NCBI RefSeq assembly: GCF_007874125.1
Contig: NZ_CP040128.1
Coordinates: 3,534,001 to 3,598,000 of the forward strand
From: Noviherbaspirillum sp. UKPF54
Lineage (GTDB): Bacteria; Pseudomonadota; Gammaproteobacteria; Burkholderiales; Burkholderiaceae_D
Direction: 5' to 3'
Length of the DNA stretch: 64,000 nucleotides
In this document: piece after piece, positions 1 through 7,756 of the stretch
How positions within the stretch are numbered: position 1 is the stretch's first letter
Layout: every line of letters begins with the position of its first letter
Position numbers and translations under genes: made by a program
The notes under the pieces: generated by a model
Told to the model about the DNA's origin: nothing
The model's database searches: none
The model's input: the letters and a program-made list of their open reading frames with translations, nothing else

Positions 1-581
1 GCCGTCTCGGCAATCAGCTTGCCCTGAAAACGCGCGCCGTCCAGTTCGTTCGCGCTGGGCGCGCGCTGTCCCTGTCCGCCGGCAATCGTCGTCGCGCCGT
101 AAGGGCTGCCGCCGGCCACTTCATCCAGCGTCATCTGTCCCTGATAGCTGTAAGGCAAGCCGACAATCGTCATCCCGAAGTGAAGCAGATTGGTAATGAG
201 CGAGAACAGCGTGACTTCCTGGCCGCCGTGCTGGGTCGCGGTGGACGTGAATGCGCCGCCGACCTTGCCGTTCAGCGCGCCGCGCGCCCACAGGCCGCCG
301 GCCTGATCGAGGAAGCTGGCCATTTGCGACGGCATGCGGCCAAAGCGGGTCGGGCAGCCGACGATGATCGCGTCGTAGTTTTCGAGGTCGGCGACGCTGG
401 CCAGCGGAGCGGCCTGCTCGAGCTTGAAGTGCGCCGACTTGGCAATGTCCTGCGGGACGGTTTCCGGGACGCGCTTGACGTCGACGGTGGCGCCGGTCGA
501 GCGCGCGCCATCAGCCACGGCTTGCGCCATGGTTTCAATATGACCGTAAGTGGAATAGTAGAGGACGAGGACTTTCGCCAT
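1..581 (-). CDS. wrbA: NAD(P)H:quinone oxidoreductase WrbA (3' end off window)
   Basis: Flavodoxin-fold FMN enzyme that reduces quinones by two electrons from NAD(P)H, avoiding semiquinones. About 193 codons are visible, close to the usual 200, so only the last few residues are lost at the left edge. The N-terminus reads [16 protein letters not shown], the FMN phosphate loop of the family, followed by a CPTRFGRMP segment and [10 protein letters not shown], all typical of WrbA. The start ATG has an AGGGAG ribosome site. It is the last gene seen in a leftward run of quinone-linked genes and lies 103 bp after the DedA-rhodanese gene. Family assignment is firm; co-transcription with its neighbours is inferred. 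Confidence 0.93.
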   Translation of the reverse strand, partial: MAKVLVLYYSTYGHIETMAQAVADGARSTGATVDVKRVPETVPQDIAKSAHFKLEQAAPLASVADLENYDAIIVGCPTRFGRMPSQMASFLDQAGGLWARGALNGKVGGAFTSTATQHGGQEVTLFSLITNLLHFGMTIVGLPYSYQGQMTLDEVAGGSPYGATTIAGGQGQRAPSANELDGARFQGKLIAET

Positions 582-607
582 GAGGATCTCCCTGGTGGGT
601 TAAATGG

Positions 608-630
608 CCAGATATGCCAAAGGCATCTGG
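608..630 (-). other. Imperfect hairpin between dedA-rhodanese and wrbA
   Basis: CCAGAT and ATCTGG arms flank a GCC-AAA-GGC core with a two-base bulge. On the minus strand it follows the DedA-rhodanese stop and is trailed only by a short T-rich stretch (CCATTTAACC). It may be a weak terminator or processing hairpin that separates wrbA from the upstream run. Confidence 0.3.
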
Positions 631-684
631 TTGAAGAAATACGGTATGTCGGTTGAAGCTCGCATGGTCGTGATCCGGTCAGCG

Positions 685-1608
685 CTACAGTTCGAGGATG
701 TGCCCGGCCGCGATCCACGCCTCGATGCCGCCGGCCAGCGGGCGCACGCGCTTGTACCCCTTCTGCATCAATTGCTTGGCCACGACCGCGGCCGACGCTT
801 CGTTCGGACAGGCGCAATACAGGATCACTTCCTGGTCCGGCGAAATATCGAGCGCGAAGGTATCGATGCCGTCGCCCGGAATCGCCACCGCGCCCGGAAT
901 GCGGCCGGTTTGCTGCAGGTCCGCCGAGCGGACGTCGACGATGACCGGCGCGATGCCTTGCAGGCGCAGGCGCTCCAGCTCGTCGACCGAGATGCGCGCC
1001 ATGCGCAGGGAATGGAGAAAGCGCCGGCGCTGCCACCACTTGTTGGCGACGAAGGCGGCCAGGGCCAGGACCAGCAGAAACGCGCCCCATTTGCCCAGTT
1101 GTTCGAGCGTGGCCAGCAAGTCCTCGACGGTCGTGCTGAATAGCGAGCCGAGCAGGATGGCCGAGCCGGCCCAGAGGGCGGCGCCAAGGCAATCGAACAT
1201 AATGAAGACCGCCGGCCGCGTGTTGGTCGTCCCGGCCAGCGCGCTGGCAATCGAGGCGAAACCGGGAATGAACTTCGCCACCAGGAGCGAGGATGCGCCC
1301 CACCGGCGATAAATCGATTCCGTTTGCCGCACGCATGAATCGGGCGACAGGGAAATGCGGCAAAGCGCCGCCATCACTTTCCTGCCAAAGCGCTTGCCGG
1401 CCCGATACCAGACAAAATCCGCGACGAGCGCCGCCAGGACGGCGGTAGCCAGCAGCAGCGGCGCGGAATACTGCCCGCGATCGAACATCGCTCCGGTAAT
1501 AATCAAGGTCGGATAGGCGGGCAGCGGCGCACCGAGCTGCTCGACCAGCACATTGACGAACACGACGAGTACGCCGTACTGCTCGATCAGATGAAGAATG
1601 AGATGCAT
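685..1608 (-). CDS. DedA-family membrane protein fused to a rhodanese domain
   Basis: 307 residues. Residues 1-190 form a DedA (SNARE-associated/VTT) membrane domain with several hydrophobic segments. It carries the family signature around PAYPTLIITGAMF and the GAxxxxFIPG-like stretch KFIPGFASIASALAG; DedA proteins act in undecaprenyl-phosphate or phospholipid flipping. Residues 205-300 are a rhodanese domain with the active-site loop CACPNE, so the catalytic Cys is present and sulfur transfer is possible. The chosen ATG begins MHLILHLIEQYG, the usual DedA start; the longer upstream reading overlaps the preceding gene and looks non-coding. It lies 32 bp after the MlaC-like gene in the same direction. 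Confidence 0.88.
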   Translation of the reverse strand: MHLILHLIEQYGVLVVFVNVLVEQLGAPLPAYPTLIITGAMFDRGQYSAPLLLATAVLAALVADFVWYRAGKRFGRKVMAALCRISLSPDSCVRQTESIYRRWGASSLLVAKFIPGFASIASALAGTTNTRPAVFIMFDCLGAALWAGSAILLGSLFSTTVEDLLATLEQLGKWGAFLLVLALAAFVANKWWQRRRFLHSLRMARISVDELERLRLQGIAPVIVDVRSADLQQTGRIPGAVAIPGDGIDTFALDISPDQEVILYCACPNEASAAVVAKQLMQKGYKRVRPLAGGIEAWIAAGHILEL

Positions 1609-1640
1609 GGATGTGCCCGCCCTGGTCTCGCCTGTCCTTG

Positions 1641-2300
1641 CTAGCCGGCGTTCTTCTTCGCGCGCATGCTGCCGTCGGCAAGCTTGCGGTTTTTTTCCGC
1701 CAGTGTCCGAATCAAGCCATCGATCCCGCCGCGCGCCACTTCCGTGGCGAAGTTCCCCTTGTAGGTTTCGATCAGCCACGCGCCGAGGATGTTGACATCA
1801 TAGATCTTCCAGCCGTTTGCCGTGCGGATGAGCCGGTAGTTCATCGGTACCGGTTCGCTGCGTGGCTGCACGACTTGCGAGCGCACTTCCACCTCCGTGT
1901 CGGCGGGATCGGCGCGCAGCGGCTTGAACTCGATTTTCTGGTCCCTGACCTGGGAGAGCGCGCCCGAATAGGTATGCACGAGCAGGCTGCGGAATTCATT
2001 CGTGAGCTGGGTGCGCTGTTCCGGCGTGGCTTCGCGCCAGAACCTGCCGACGGCCAGGGCGGTCGTCCGCTCGAAATCGACGTAGGGCAGGATGCGGCTT
2101 TCCACCAGTTCCTGAACGCGGCGGTAGTGTCCGGCTTGCAGTTCCTTGTCGGCCTTGATGGCGTCCATGACGTCCTGGCTGATGCGCTTGACCAGCGCGT
2201 CCGGCGCTTCCTGCGCCTGCGCGCGTGAGGCAAACGCAACGACACTCGCGGCCAGCGCGAGAAGGGCTAGGAGTCTGTGCAGGCGGATAAACGTATTCAT
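1641..2300 (-). CDS. MlaC/Ttg2D-family periplasmic phospholipid-binding protein
   Basis: 219 residues with a clear signal peptide (hydrophobic residues 8-27, cleavage near AQA-QE). It then has the MlaC tol-organic-solvent fold, recognised by PYVDFERTTALAVGRFW and EFRSLLVHTYSGAL. MlaC shuttles phospholipids between the outer-membrane MlaA and the inner-membrane MlaFEDB. Here it is alone: no mlaFEDB or mlaA genes are near, so it may be a paralogue serving another lipid or quinone-like ligand. It starts 9 bp after the hydroquinone reductase gene, with a GAGA-type ribosome site. Family firm, exact role inferred. Confidence 0.88.
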   Translation of the reverse strand: MNTFIRLHRLLALLALAASVVAFASRAQAQEAPDALVKRISQDVMDAIKADKELQAGHYRRVQELVESRILPYVDFERTTALAVGRFWREATPEQRTQLTNEFRSLLVHTYSGALSQVRDQKIEFKPLRADPADTEVEVRSQVVQPRSEPVPMNYRLIRTANGWKIYDVNILGAWLIETYKGNFATEVARGGIDGLIRTLAEKNRKLADGSMRAKKNAG

Positions 2301-2309
2301 GATTTCTCT

Positions 2310-3257
2310 TCAAAGCGCGCCGGCGTCGGCGCAGAATTTCAGTCGCGGCCCGACGGGCACGATGCCGGTCGGGTTGATGTGCGGATGGCTCATAAAGTAG
2401 TGGCGCTTGATATGGTCGATATCGACCGTCGACGCGATGCCCGGCACGAGATAGAGCTCGCGCAGGTAGCGCGACAGGTGCGGAAAATCTTCGATGCGGT
2501 TGCGGCTGCACTTGAAATGGCTGTAGTAGACCGCGTCGAACCGCGCCAGCGTGGTAAAGAGACGCCAGTCCGCCTCCGTGATCTGGTCGCCCACCAGATA
2601 GCGGCTGTTGGCCAGCCATGCTTCGATCTGGTCCAGCGCCGCGAACAGCTTGTGGAACGCGTTTTCGTAGCTGGCCTGGGTCGAGGCAAAGCCGCAGCGA
2701 TAGACGCCGTTGTTGATGTTTTCGTAAATGAAATCATTTAGCGCATCGATCTCGACACGCAATGCTTCCGGGCAGAGATCAAATGACGCGTCGCCGAATT
2801 GGTTGAACGCTCCGTTGAGCATGCGGATGATTTCCGACGACTCGTTGTTCACGATGCGATTGCGCACCTTGTCCCACAACACCGGAACCGAAATCCGGCC
2901 CGAATAGTCGGGCTGCGTGGCGGTATAGAGCTGGTGCAGGAAAGAAAAGCCATTGACGTGGTCCGGCAGGGTGTCGCTGAAGCACCAGCCCTGCTCCGAC
3001 ATGACCGGCTCGACGATCGACACCGACACCACGGCTTCGAGCCGCTTGAGCGCGCGCACGATCAGGGTCCGGTGCGCCCACGGGCAGGCCAGGGAGACAT
3101 AGAGGTGATAGCGTCCCGGCTGCGCCGGGTAGCCGCTGGAACCGTCGGCCGTGATCCAGTCGCGAAAGACCGCAGCGGGCCGCAGGAACTCGCCGTGCGT
3201 GGCGCGCGTGTCATACCAGCCTGGATGCCACTCGCCATTTTGCAGATAGACGCTCAC
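2310..3257 (-). CDS. yqjG: Glutathionyl-hydroquinone reductase (Xi-class GST, YqjG/PcpF type)
   Basis: 315 residues, the usual length of the family. It reduces glutathionyl-hydroquinones back to hydroquinones using glutathione. The active-site motif CPWAHR near residue 58 is diagnostic of Xi-class GSTs, and the C-terminal helical domain carries the conserved YYSHFKCSRNRI and FPHLSRYLREL region. The start is a GTG preceded by a strong AAGGAGAAGGAA site. It sits between the YceI genes and the MlaC-like gene. The function fits the quinone theme of the run. Confidence 0.93.
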   Translation of the reverse strand: MSVYLQNGEWHPGWYDTRATHGEFLRPAAVFRDWITADGSSGYPAQPGRYHLYVSLACPWAHRTLIVRALKRLEAVVSVSIVEPVMSEQGWCFSDTLPDHVNGFSFLHQLYTATQPDYSGRISVPVLWDKVRNRIVNNESSEIIRMLNGAFNQFGDASFDLCPEALRVEIDALNDFIYENINNGVYRCGFASTQASYENAFHKLFAALDQIEAWLANSRYLVGDQITEADWRLFTTLARFDAVYYSHFKCSRNRIEDFPHLSRYLRELYLVPGIASTVDIDHIKRHYFMSHPHINPTGIVPVGPRLKFCADAGAL

Positions 3258-3346
3258 TTCCTTCTCCTTGCCAGCCGCGACGAGCGGCCGGCATTCAATT
3301 CACGCCGGCGGCAGGCGATGCGAACACCCGCCGCGTTCGGGGATGC

Positions 3347-3913
3347 TTATTGCTTGATCGCTTCGAGCGCGATGGTCAGGGTCACATCGTCGCCGACGTA
3401 GGGCGCGTATTTGCCGGCGTTGAACTCGGAACGCTTGATCGTCGTCGTGGCGTTGGCGCCGATGGCGGTCTTCTTCACGATCGGATGCTCCATCGAGTGG
3501 AAGGACGTGACATTGAGCGTGACGGGCTTGGTGACGCCCTTGATGGTCAGGTTGCCTTCGACCTTGCTCGGCTTGTCGCCGTTGAACACCACCTTGGTCG
3601 ACTTGAAGGTGGCGGTCGGGTACTTGCCGGTATCGAGGAAATCCTCGCCCTGGATATGCTCGTTGAACAGCGGCGAGCCGGTGCTGACCGACTTCATGTC
3701 GATCGTGACATCCACCGAGCCGGTCCTGGCGGCCTGGTCGAACACCACGGTGCCGGTGGTCTTGTCGAAGCGGGAAAGCTGCGTGGAGTAGCCGAAATGG
3801 TTGTACTCGAAGCGCGGGAAGGTGTGGGTATTGTCGATCGTGAAGGTTTCCGGCGTGGCGAAGGCGGAAGCCGAGAATGCGGAAGCGATGGCGATCAGTG
3901 CGAGTTTTTTCAT
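3347..3913 (-). CDS. YceI-family periplasmic protein (paralogue 1)
   Basis: 188 residues with a cleavable signal peptide ending near AFA-TPE. The rest is the YceI lipocalin-like beta barrel (FTIDNTHTFPRFEYNHFG, later MEHPIVKKTAIGANATTTIKR), a fold that binds polyisoprenoids such as ubiquinone precursors. It is 28 bp downstream of a second yceI gene and of cytochrome b561, a very common neighbourhood in proteobacteria. Start ATG has AAGGAAACC upstream. Confidence 0.92.
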   Translation of the reverse strand: MKKLALIAIASAFSASAFATPETFTIDNTHTFPRFEYNHFGYSTQLSRFDKTTGTVVFDQAARTGSVDVTIDMKSVSTGSPLFNEHIQGEDFLDTGKYPTATFKSTKVVFNGDKPSKVEGNLTIKGVTKPVTLNVTSFHSMEHPIVKKTAIGANATTTIKRSEFNAGKYAPYVGDDVTLTIALEAIKQ

Positions 3914-3941
3914 GATGGTTTCCTTGAGAAGCGGTCAAAAA

Positions 3942-4493
3942 TCATTTGGCGTTGGCAAGCAGGCGAAAGCGCACCTGCACGTCGTCGGCGACGACGCTCG
4001 GGTCAGCCCAGGCGCCTTCGCCGACCCCGAATTCACTGCGTTTGAAGGGGAAGGCCCCTTCGAAGACGGCGGACTTTCCGTCCTGTTTCAGATTGAACAC
4101 GGCCACGGTGTCCTTGGTCCGGCCTTTCATGCTCAGCTGGCCGCGCACCTCGTAACGGTTGCCGCCCAGCGGCTTGACGCTGCCGGAGACAAAGCTGGCG
4201 GTCGGATAGCTCGCGGTGTTGAACCAGCTCTTGCCGCGCACTTCCTTGTTGGCGTCGGCCGAGCCGGCATCGATGCTGGCGAGGTCGACGTCGATGCGTG
4301 CCTTGCTCGTTTCCGGCCTGGCCGGATCGAAGGCGACCTGCGCGGCGAACTTGCCGAAGCGGCCTTCCACCGGCACGCCCATCTGTTTGGAGACGAAGGT
4401 AATCTGGCTGCCGGCCGGCTGCACATCGCTGAACTGCATTGCATGGGCAGCGAAGGCGGCGAGGCCGAGCACGGGGAGAATCAAGCGTTTCAT
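3942..4493 (-). CDS. YceI-family periplasmic protein (paralogue 2)
   Basis: 183 residues with signal peptide (cleavage near AHA-MQF). The YceI barrel is recognised by GSQITFVSKQMGVPVEGRFG, GKSWFNTASYPTASF and KRSEFGVGEGAWAD. It differs clearly from the neighbouring paralogue, so this is an old duplication or a functional pair rather than a recent copy. It lies 14 bp after the cytochrome b561 gene and is almost certainly co-transcribed with it. Confidence 0.92.
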   Translation of the reverse strand: MKRLILPVLGLAAFAAHAMQFSDVQPAGSQITFVSKQMGVPVEGRFGKFAAQVAFDPARPETSKARIDVDLASIDAGSADANKEVRGKSWFNTASYPTASFVSGSVKPLGGNRYEVRGQLSMKGRTKDTVAVFNLKQDGKSAVFEGAFPFKRSEFGVGEGAWADPSVVADDVQVRFRLLANAK

Positions 4494-4507
4494 GGAAATG
4501 TCCTTTC

Positions 4508-5047
4508 TTACTTTGCGGTGCTGGGCAGGGGCGACATGCGCACCAGCGTTTCGTCGCGGTCGATGAAGTGGTGCTTGAGCGCCGCCGCCAAGTGCAGGCT
4601 AACCAGCGTTATCAGGCCGAAATTCAACAGCTCGTGGATTTCTTTCAGGAGGTCGCCCAGCTCCGCGTTCTTGGCCACCAGGTCAGGCAGCGGCAGTACG
4701 CCGAGATACACGACCGGAAAACCCTTGGCCGAACTCATCAGCCAGCCCGACAGCGGCACCGCGAACATCAGCGCGTACAGCAGGCCGTGCGTCAGCGATG
4801 CCACCTTGTGCTGCCATGCGGGTGCGGGCAGCGGCGCCGGCGCGCCCTTGGCGAAACGCCAGGCGATGCGCACGATCGCGATCAGCAGCGCCGTCATGCC
4901 GATCCATTTGTGATACGAGTACAGCTGCAGTTTGGCCGGGCTCAGCTTCAGGTCATGCATGTAGACGCCCAGCGGAAACGCGGTAAGGATCAACGCGGCG
5001 GTGAGCCAGTGCAGCGCCTTTGCAGGGCCGGTGTAGTGCTTTTTCAT
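4508..5047 (-). CDS. Cytochrome b561 family membrane protein (CybB-like)
   Basis: 179 residues, four transmembrane helices. Conserved His residues sit in helices 1, 2 and 4 (ALHWLTAALI, SYHKWIGMTA, LHLAAALKHHF) and can ligate two b hemes. Enzymes of this family exchange electrons between membrane quinones and periplasmic acceptors; E. coli CybB is a superoxide:ubiquinone oxidoreductase. The ATG follows a near-perfect AGGAGGAAAGCTC ribosome site. It lies directly upstream of two quinone-binding YceI proteins. Confidence 0.92.
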   Translation of the reverse strand: MKKHYTGPAKALHWLTAALILTAFPLGVYMHDLKLSPAKLQLYSYHKWIGMTALLIAIVRIAWRFAKGAPAPLPAPAWQHKVASLTHGLLYALMFAVPLSGWLMSSAKGFPVVYLGVLPLPDLVAKNAELGDLLKEIHELLNFGLITLVSLHLAAALKHHFIDRDETLVRMSPLPSTAK

Positions 5048-5077
5048 GAGCTTTCCTCCTGTCGTTGGGAGCGCAAA

Positions 5078-5827
5078 TCAGTGCTGTTCCCGAGTCTCGG
5101 CCATTTCGATGATGATGAAGTGCGCACTCTTGTCCGCGAGGGAAAACGTCAGTTCCGCCGGGCCGATGATTTCCAGCGCATCGCGCTCGTGCAGCGTGGC
5201 GACGCCGTCGATGTCCACCGCGCCTTCAAAGTTGTTGATGTACGCCTGCCGGCCCGCTTTCAGCGAGAAGGACACCCGCGCCGCCAGATCGGTCATTTCC
5301 GACACGTAGAAATTGACGTCCTGGTTCAGATGCAGCGGCGCGTCCTCCCGGCTGGCAGGATTGCCGACGATGTGCAGCAGCTTGTTCAGGCGATCCGATG
5401 CGTCGAATTTATGGTTTTCGTAGCGGACCGGCAGACCGTTGGCCGGCGGCAGGATCCAGATCTGCAGGAAACGGCACGCTTCGTCATGCTTGTTCAGTTC
5501 CGAATGCCATACGCCGGCTCCGGCGCTCACCGTCTGCACATGGCCGCGCTCCAGCGTGTCTTCGACATCGGTGGCGCTGTCCCAGTGGGTCAGCTTGCCG
5601 CTGACGACGTAGCTGACGATTTCCATGTTGCGGTGCGGGTGCTTGTCGAAGCCGCCGTGCGGCACCACGCCATCGTCATTGAGCACGCGCAGCACCCCGA
5701 AGTTGATGTTCTCCGGGTTGTAGTAATTGGCGAATGAGAAATGGAAGTACGTGTCCGCCGGGTGCCGATCACTGGCAGGCAGGTAATGCAAGGAAGCGCC
5801 ATCGATTTGTCGGTATTGCAAGGCCAT
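5078..5827 (-). CDS. Pirin-family bicupin
   Basis: 249 residues. The metal-binding cupin motif is seen in HGGFDKHPHRNMEIVSYV and the later HSELNKHDE, as in E. coli YhhW, a quercetin 2,3-dioxygenase-like pirin. Such proteins act as metal-dependent redox sensors or dioxygenases on flavonoid-like substrates. The ATG at 5827 is preferred over a GTG five codons upstream because a GGAG sits nine bases before it. It is the first gene of the leftward run and is divergent from a LysR gene 90 bp away, the usual arrangement for a regulator and its target. Confidence 0.9.
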   Translation of the reverse strand: MALQYRQIDGASLHYLPASDRHPADTYFHFSFANYYNPENINFGVLRVLNDDGVVPHGGFDKHPHRNMEIVSYVVSGKLTHWDSATDVEDTLERGHVQTVSAGAGVWHSELNKHDEACRFLQIWILPPANGLPVRYENHKFDASDRLNKLLHIVGNPASREDAPLHLNQDVNFYVSEMTDLAARVSFSLKAGRQAYINNFEGAVDIDGVATLHERDALEIIGPAELTFSLADKSAHFIIIEMAETREQH

Positions 5828-5876
5828 TTGTTCGTGCTCCACTGAGTTGATGGGGCTAGATTAAATGTTTAAACTG

Positions 5877-5914
5877 GCGTAATAAATAAGCTTTTCCGTG
5901 AAACATAATTACGC
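5877..5914. promoter_or_regulatory. Inverted repeat in the pirin/lysR intergenic region
   Basis: GCGTAAT (5877-5883) and ATTACGC (5908-5914) form perfect 7-base arms 24 bases apart in the 90-bp divergent region. An AT-rich TTTAAA core lies next to it. The location is right for a LysR operator controlling both directions; binding is inferred. Confidence 0.5.
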
Positions 5915-5917
5915 AAA

Positions 5918-6826
5918 GTGGAACAATACGATCTCATCTCCCTGCGCGCCTTCGTCGCCGTCGTCGAAACCGGCAGCTTCGTGCGTGCCGCGGAACAGCT
6001 GGACGCCAGCACCGCTGCCATCAGCCGGCGCATCGCCATGCTTGAGCAAGCCCTGGGCAGCCAGCTGATCAACCGGACCACGCGCCGCATCGACATCACG
6101 GAAGCGGGGCGGCGCTTCTACGAAGATGTCGTCAATGTCATGCAACTGCTAGGCGAAGCCGAGGAGCGGGTGCGTATTGGACGGGAAGCCGCCACGGGGA
6201 TCATGCGGGTGGCCGCGCCCTTGAGTTTCGGCATCGAGCGGGTCGCGCCGGTGCTGCCGGAATTCATGCGGCGGCATCCGGCGCTCAAGGTCCAGTTGCT
6301 TCTGGAGGACCGCTATACCGATCTGCATGGCGAGGCGATCGATGTCGCCATTCGCATCGGCACGGCCTTGCCGGATTCGTCGCTGGTCGCGGTGCGCATC
6401 GACTCGATCGCGCGCGTGTTATGCGCCGCTCCCGGCTATCTGGACAAGCATGGCGAACCGCGCACCCCGGAGGAGCTTAAGCAGCATTACTGCTTGCATT
6501 ACAGCCTGCTGAGCCTGCGCGACGAATGGGGATTTCTCTTCGAAGACCCGGCCGAAGCCGCCGAGATCAAGAGCCTGCTGTCGGTGAACAATGCCGAAGC
6601 TTTAAAAGAATGCGCCATTGGCGGAATGGGCATCACCTTGCTGCCGCGCTTCGTGGTCGAAGATGCCCTCGCTGATGGCCGCCTGCGACAAGTGATGGCG
6701 ACGTATAGTCCGCCCTCCTCCGGTCTTTTTGCCGTACGGCCATCGCGTCGCTATGTACCGGCACGTGTACGCCTGTTCATCGATTTCTTGCGCGAGTCGT
6801 TTGGCGGAGAAAAACTCAGGGCTTAG
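5918..6826 (+). CDS. LysR-family transcriptional regulator
   Basis: 302 residues. The N-terminal winged helix-turn-helix spans about 4-63 (LRAFVAVVETGSFVRAAEQL, then TAAISRRIAMLEQALG) and is followed by the substrate-binding domain from residue 90. The start is GTG with no clear ribosome site, consistent with leaderless or weak autoregulated expression. Its divergent position next to pirin suggests that it regulates the pirin/cytochrome b561/YceI run. The effector is unknown; a quinone or other electrophile is a reasonable guess. Confidence 0.92.
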   Translation: MEQYDLISLRAFVAVVETGSFVRAAEQLDASTAAISRRIAMLEQALGSQLINRTTRRIDITEAGRRFYEDVVNVMQLLGEAEERVRIGREAATGIMRVAAPLSFGIERVAPVLPEFMRRHPALKVQLLLEDRYTDLHGEAIDVAIRIGTALPDSSLVAVRIDSIARVLCAAPGYLDKHGEPRTPEELKQHYCLHYSLLSLRDEWGFLFEDPAEAAEIKSLLSVNNAEALKECAIGGMGITLLPRFVVEDALADGRLRQVMATYSPPSSGLFAVRPSRRYVPARVRLFIDFLRESFGGEKLRA

Positions 6827-6924
6827 ACGTAAAGAAAGTCCGAACGGCCAAATGCGCAGATCGCTCGAACCAGTTCGCCAGAAAGCTTGTCAAACGGTCA
6901 CAGTCGTTTATATCCGGAGGTTCT

Positions 6925-7179
6925 ATGAGTCTGCTGTGGTTTTTGTTCATCGGCTTGATCGCCGGCTGGCTGGCAAGCATGATTGTCGGCGGGCCATTCG
7001 GCTTGCTGGGCGATCTGATCGTCGGCGTCATCGGCTCGTATATCGGCGGCTGGCTGTTTGGCCGCATGGGCTGGAGCGCGGGGGGCGGCACATTGGGAAG
7101 CATCATTACGGCCACCATCGGTGCCATCGTGCTGCTGTTGATCTTGCGGCTGTTCAATAGCGCCCGCTGGCGCGGATGA
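6925..7179 (+). CDS. GlsB/YeaQ/YmgE-family small membrane protein
   Basis: 84 residues with three Gly-rich transmembrane segments (FIGLIAGWLASMIVGG, GVIGSYIGGWLFGRMG, IGAIVLLLILRLF). This is the transglycosylase-associated / YeaQ fold of stress-induced inner-membrane proteins. A CGGAGG ribosome site lies six bases before the ATG. A strong intrinsic terminator follows, so it is probably monocistronic. Confidence 0.9.
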   Translation: MSLLWFLFIGLIAGWLASMIVGGPFGLLGDLIVGVIGSYIGGWLFGRMGWSAGGGTLGSIITATIGAIVLLLILRLFNSARWRG

Positions 7180-7197
7180 ACCGGCACGCCATCATCC

Positions 7198-7225
7198 ACA
7201 GCCCGCGCACGCGGGCTGTTTTTTT
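7198..7225 (+). terminator. Intrinsic terminator after the YeaQ-family gene
   Basis: Palindromic stem ACAGCCCGCG/CGCGGGCTGT, with almost no loop beyond the central bases, followed by a run of seven T. It starts 18 bases after the stop codon. Confidence 0.9.
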
Positions 7226-7385
7226 ATCCGCGTCCGGCAGCGCCGGCATCAAGGGCGCTTCCGGGCGGTCTATACCTAATTGCAACATTCTGTAAGCGCC
7301 GTCATCATTGCCCGGCCCGGCCCGTTAATGGAGATAACAAGGGAACGTTTCCCTTGTCTTCCTTAACGCCGAAAGAGAGTACCAG

Positions 7386-7667
7386 ATGAAAAAGAGCATC
7401 CTGATTGCAGCCCTGTTCGCCATCGCCGGTTTCGCCAACGCACAGGCCCCGGCTTCGACTCCGGCTCCCGCCGGCGCAGCCGCCGCCAGCGCGCCCGCCG
7501 CAACGGAAGCCGCCAAGCCGGCCAAGGTACACAAGAAGGTTCACGCCAAGAAGCAGGCAAAGCACGCCGTGAAGAAGGATAAGCAGGCGAAAGCAGCCGA
7601 CGCGGGCAAGACCGCCAAGGCCGAACCTGCAGCCGCCGAAAAGACGGCTTCCGCGCCCGCCAAGTAA
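7386..7667 (+). CDS. Small secreted Ala/Lys/Pro-rich protein
   Basis: 93 residues. A standard signal peptide (MKKSILIAALFAIAGFANA-QA) precedes a low-complexity mature part. That part is first Ala/Pro rich and then has Lys-rich segments such as KVHKKVHAKKQAKH. It resembles acid-shock or histone-like repeats and is expected to be disordered and strongly basic in the periplasm. No catalytic domain is visible. The gene is framed by its own leader and an intrinsic terminator. Function unknown. Confidence 0.75.
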   Translation: MKKSILIAALFAIAGFANAQAPASTPAPAGAAAASAPAATEAAKPAKVHKKVHAKKQAKHAVKKDKQAKAADAGKTAKAEPAAAEKTASAPAK

Positions 7668-7692
7668 GTTCAGGCAGCCACAGCGCTCCACC

Positions 7693-7718
7693 AAGCCCGC
7701 GCAGCGTGCGCGGGCTTT
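7693..7718 (+). terminator. Intrinsic terminator after the Lys-rich secreted protein
   Basis: Stem GCCCGCGCA/TGCGCGGGC with a three-base loop, flanked by AA and followed by TTTTCATTTTT. It also lies just beyond the 3' end of the convergent symporter gene, so it may serve mainly the plus strand. Confidence 0.85.
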
Positions 7719-7756
7719 TCATTTTTCAGCCCACGCCACGCTACGCACTGGCCCGC

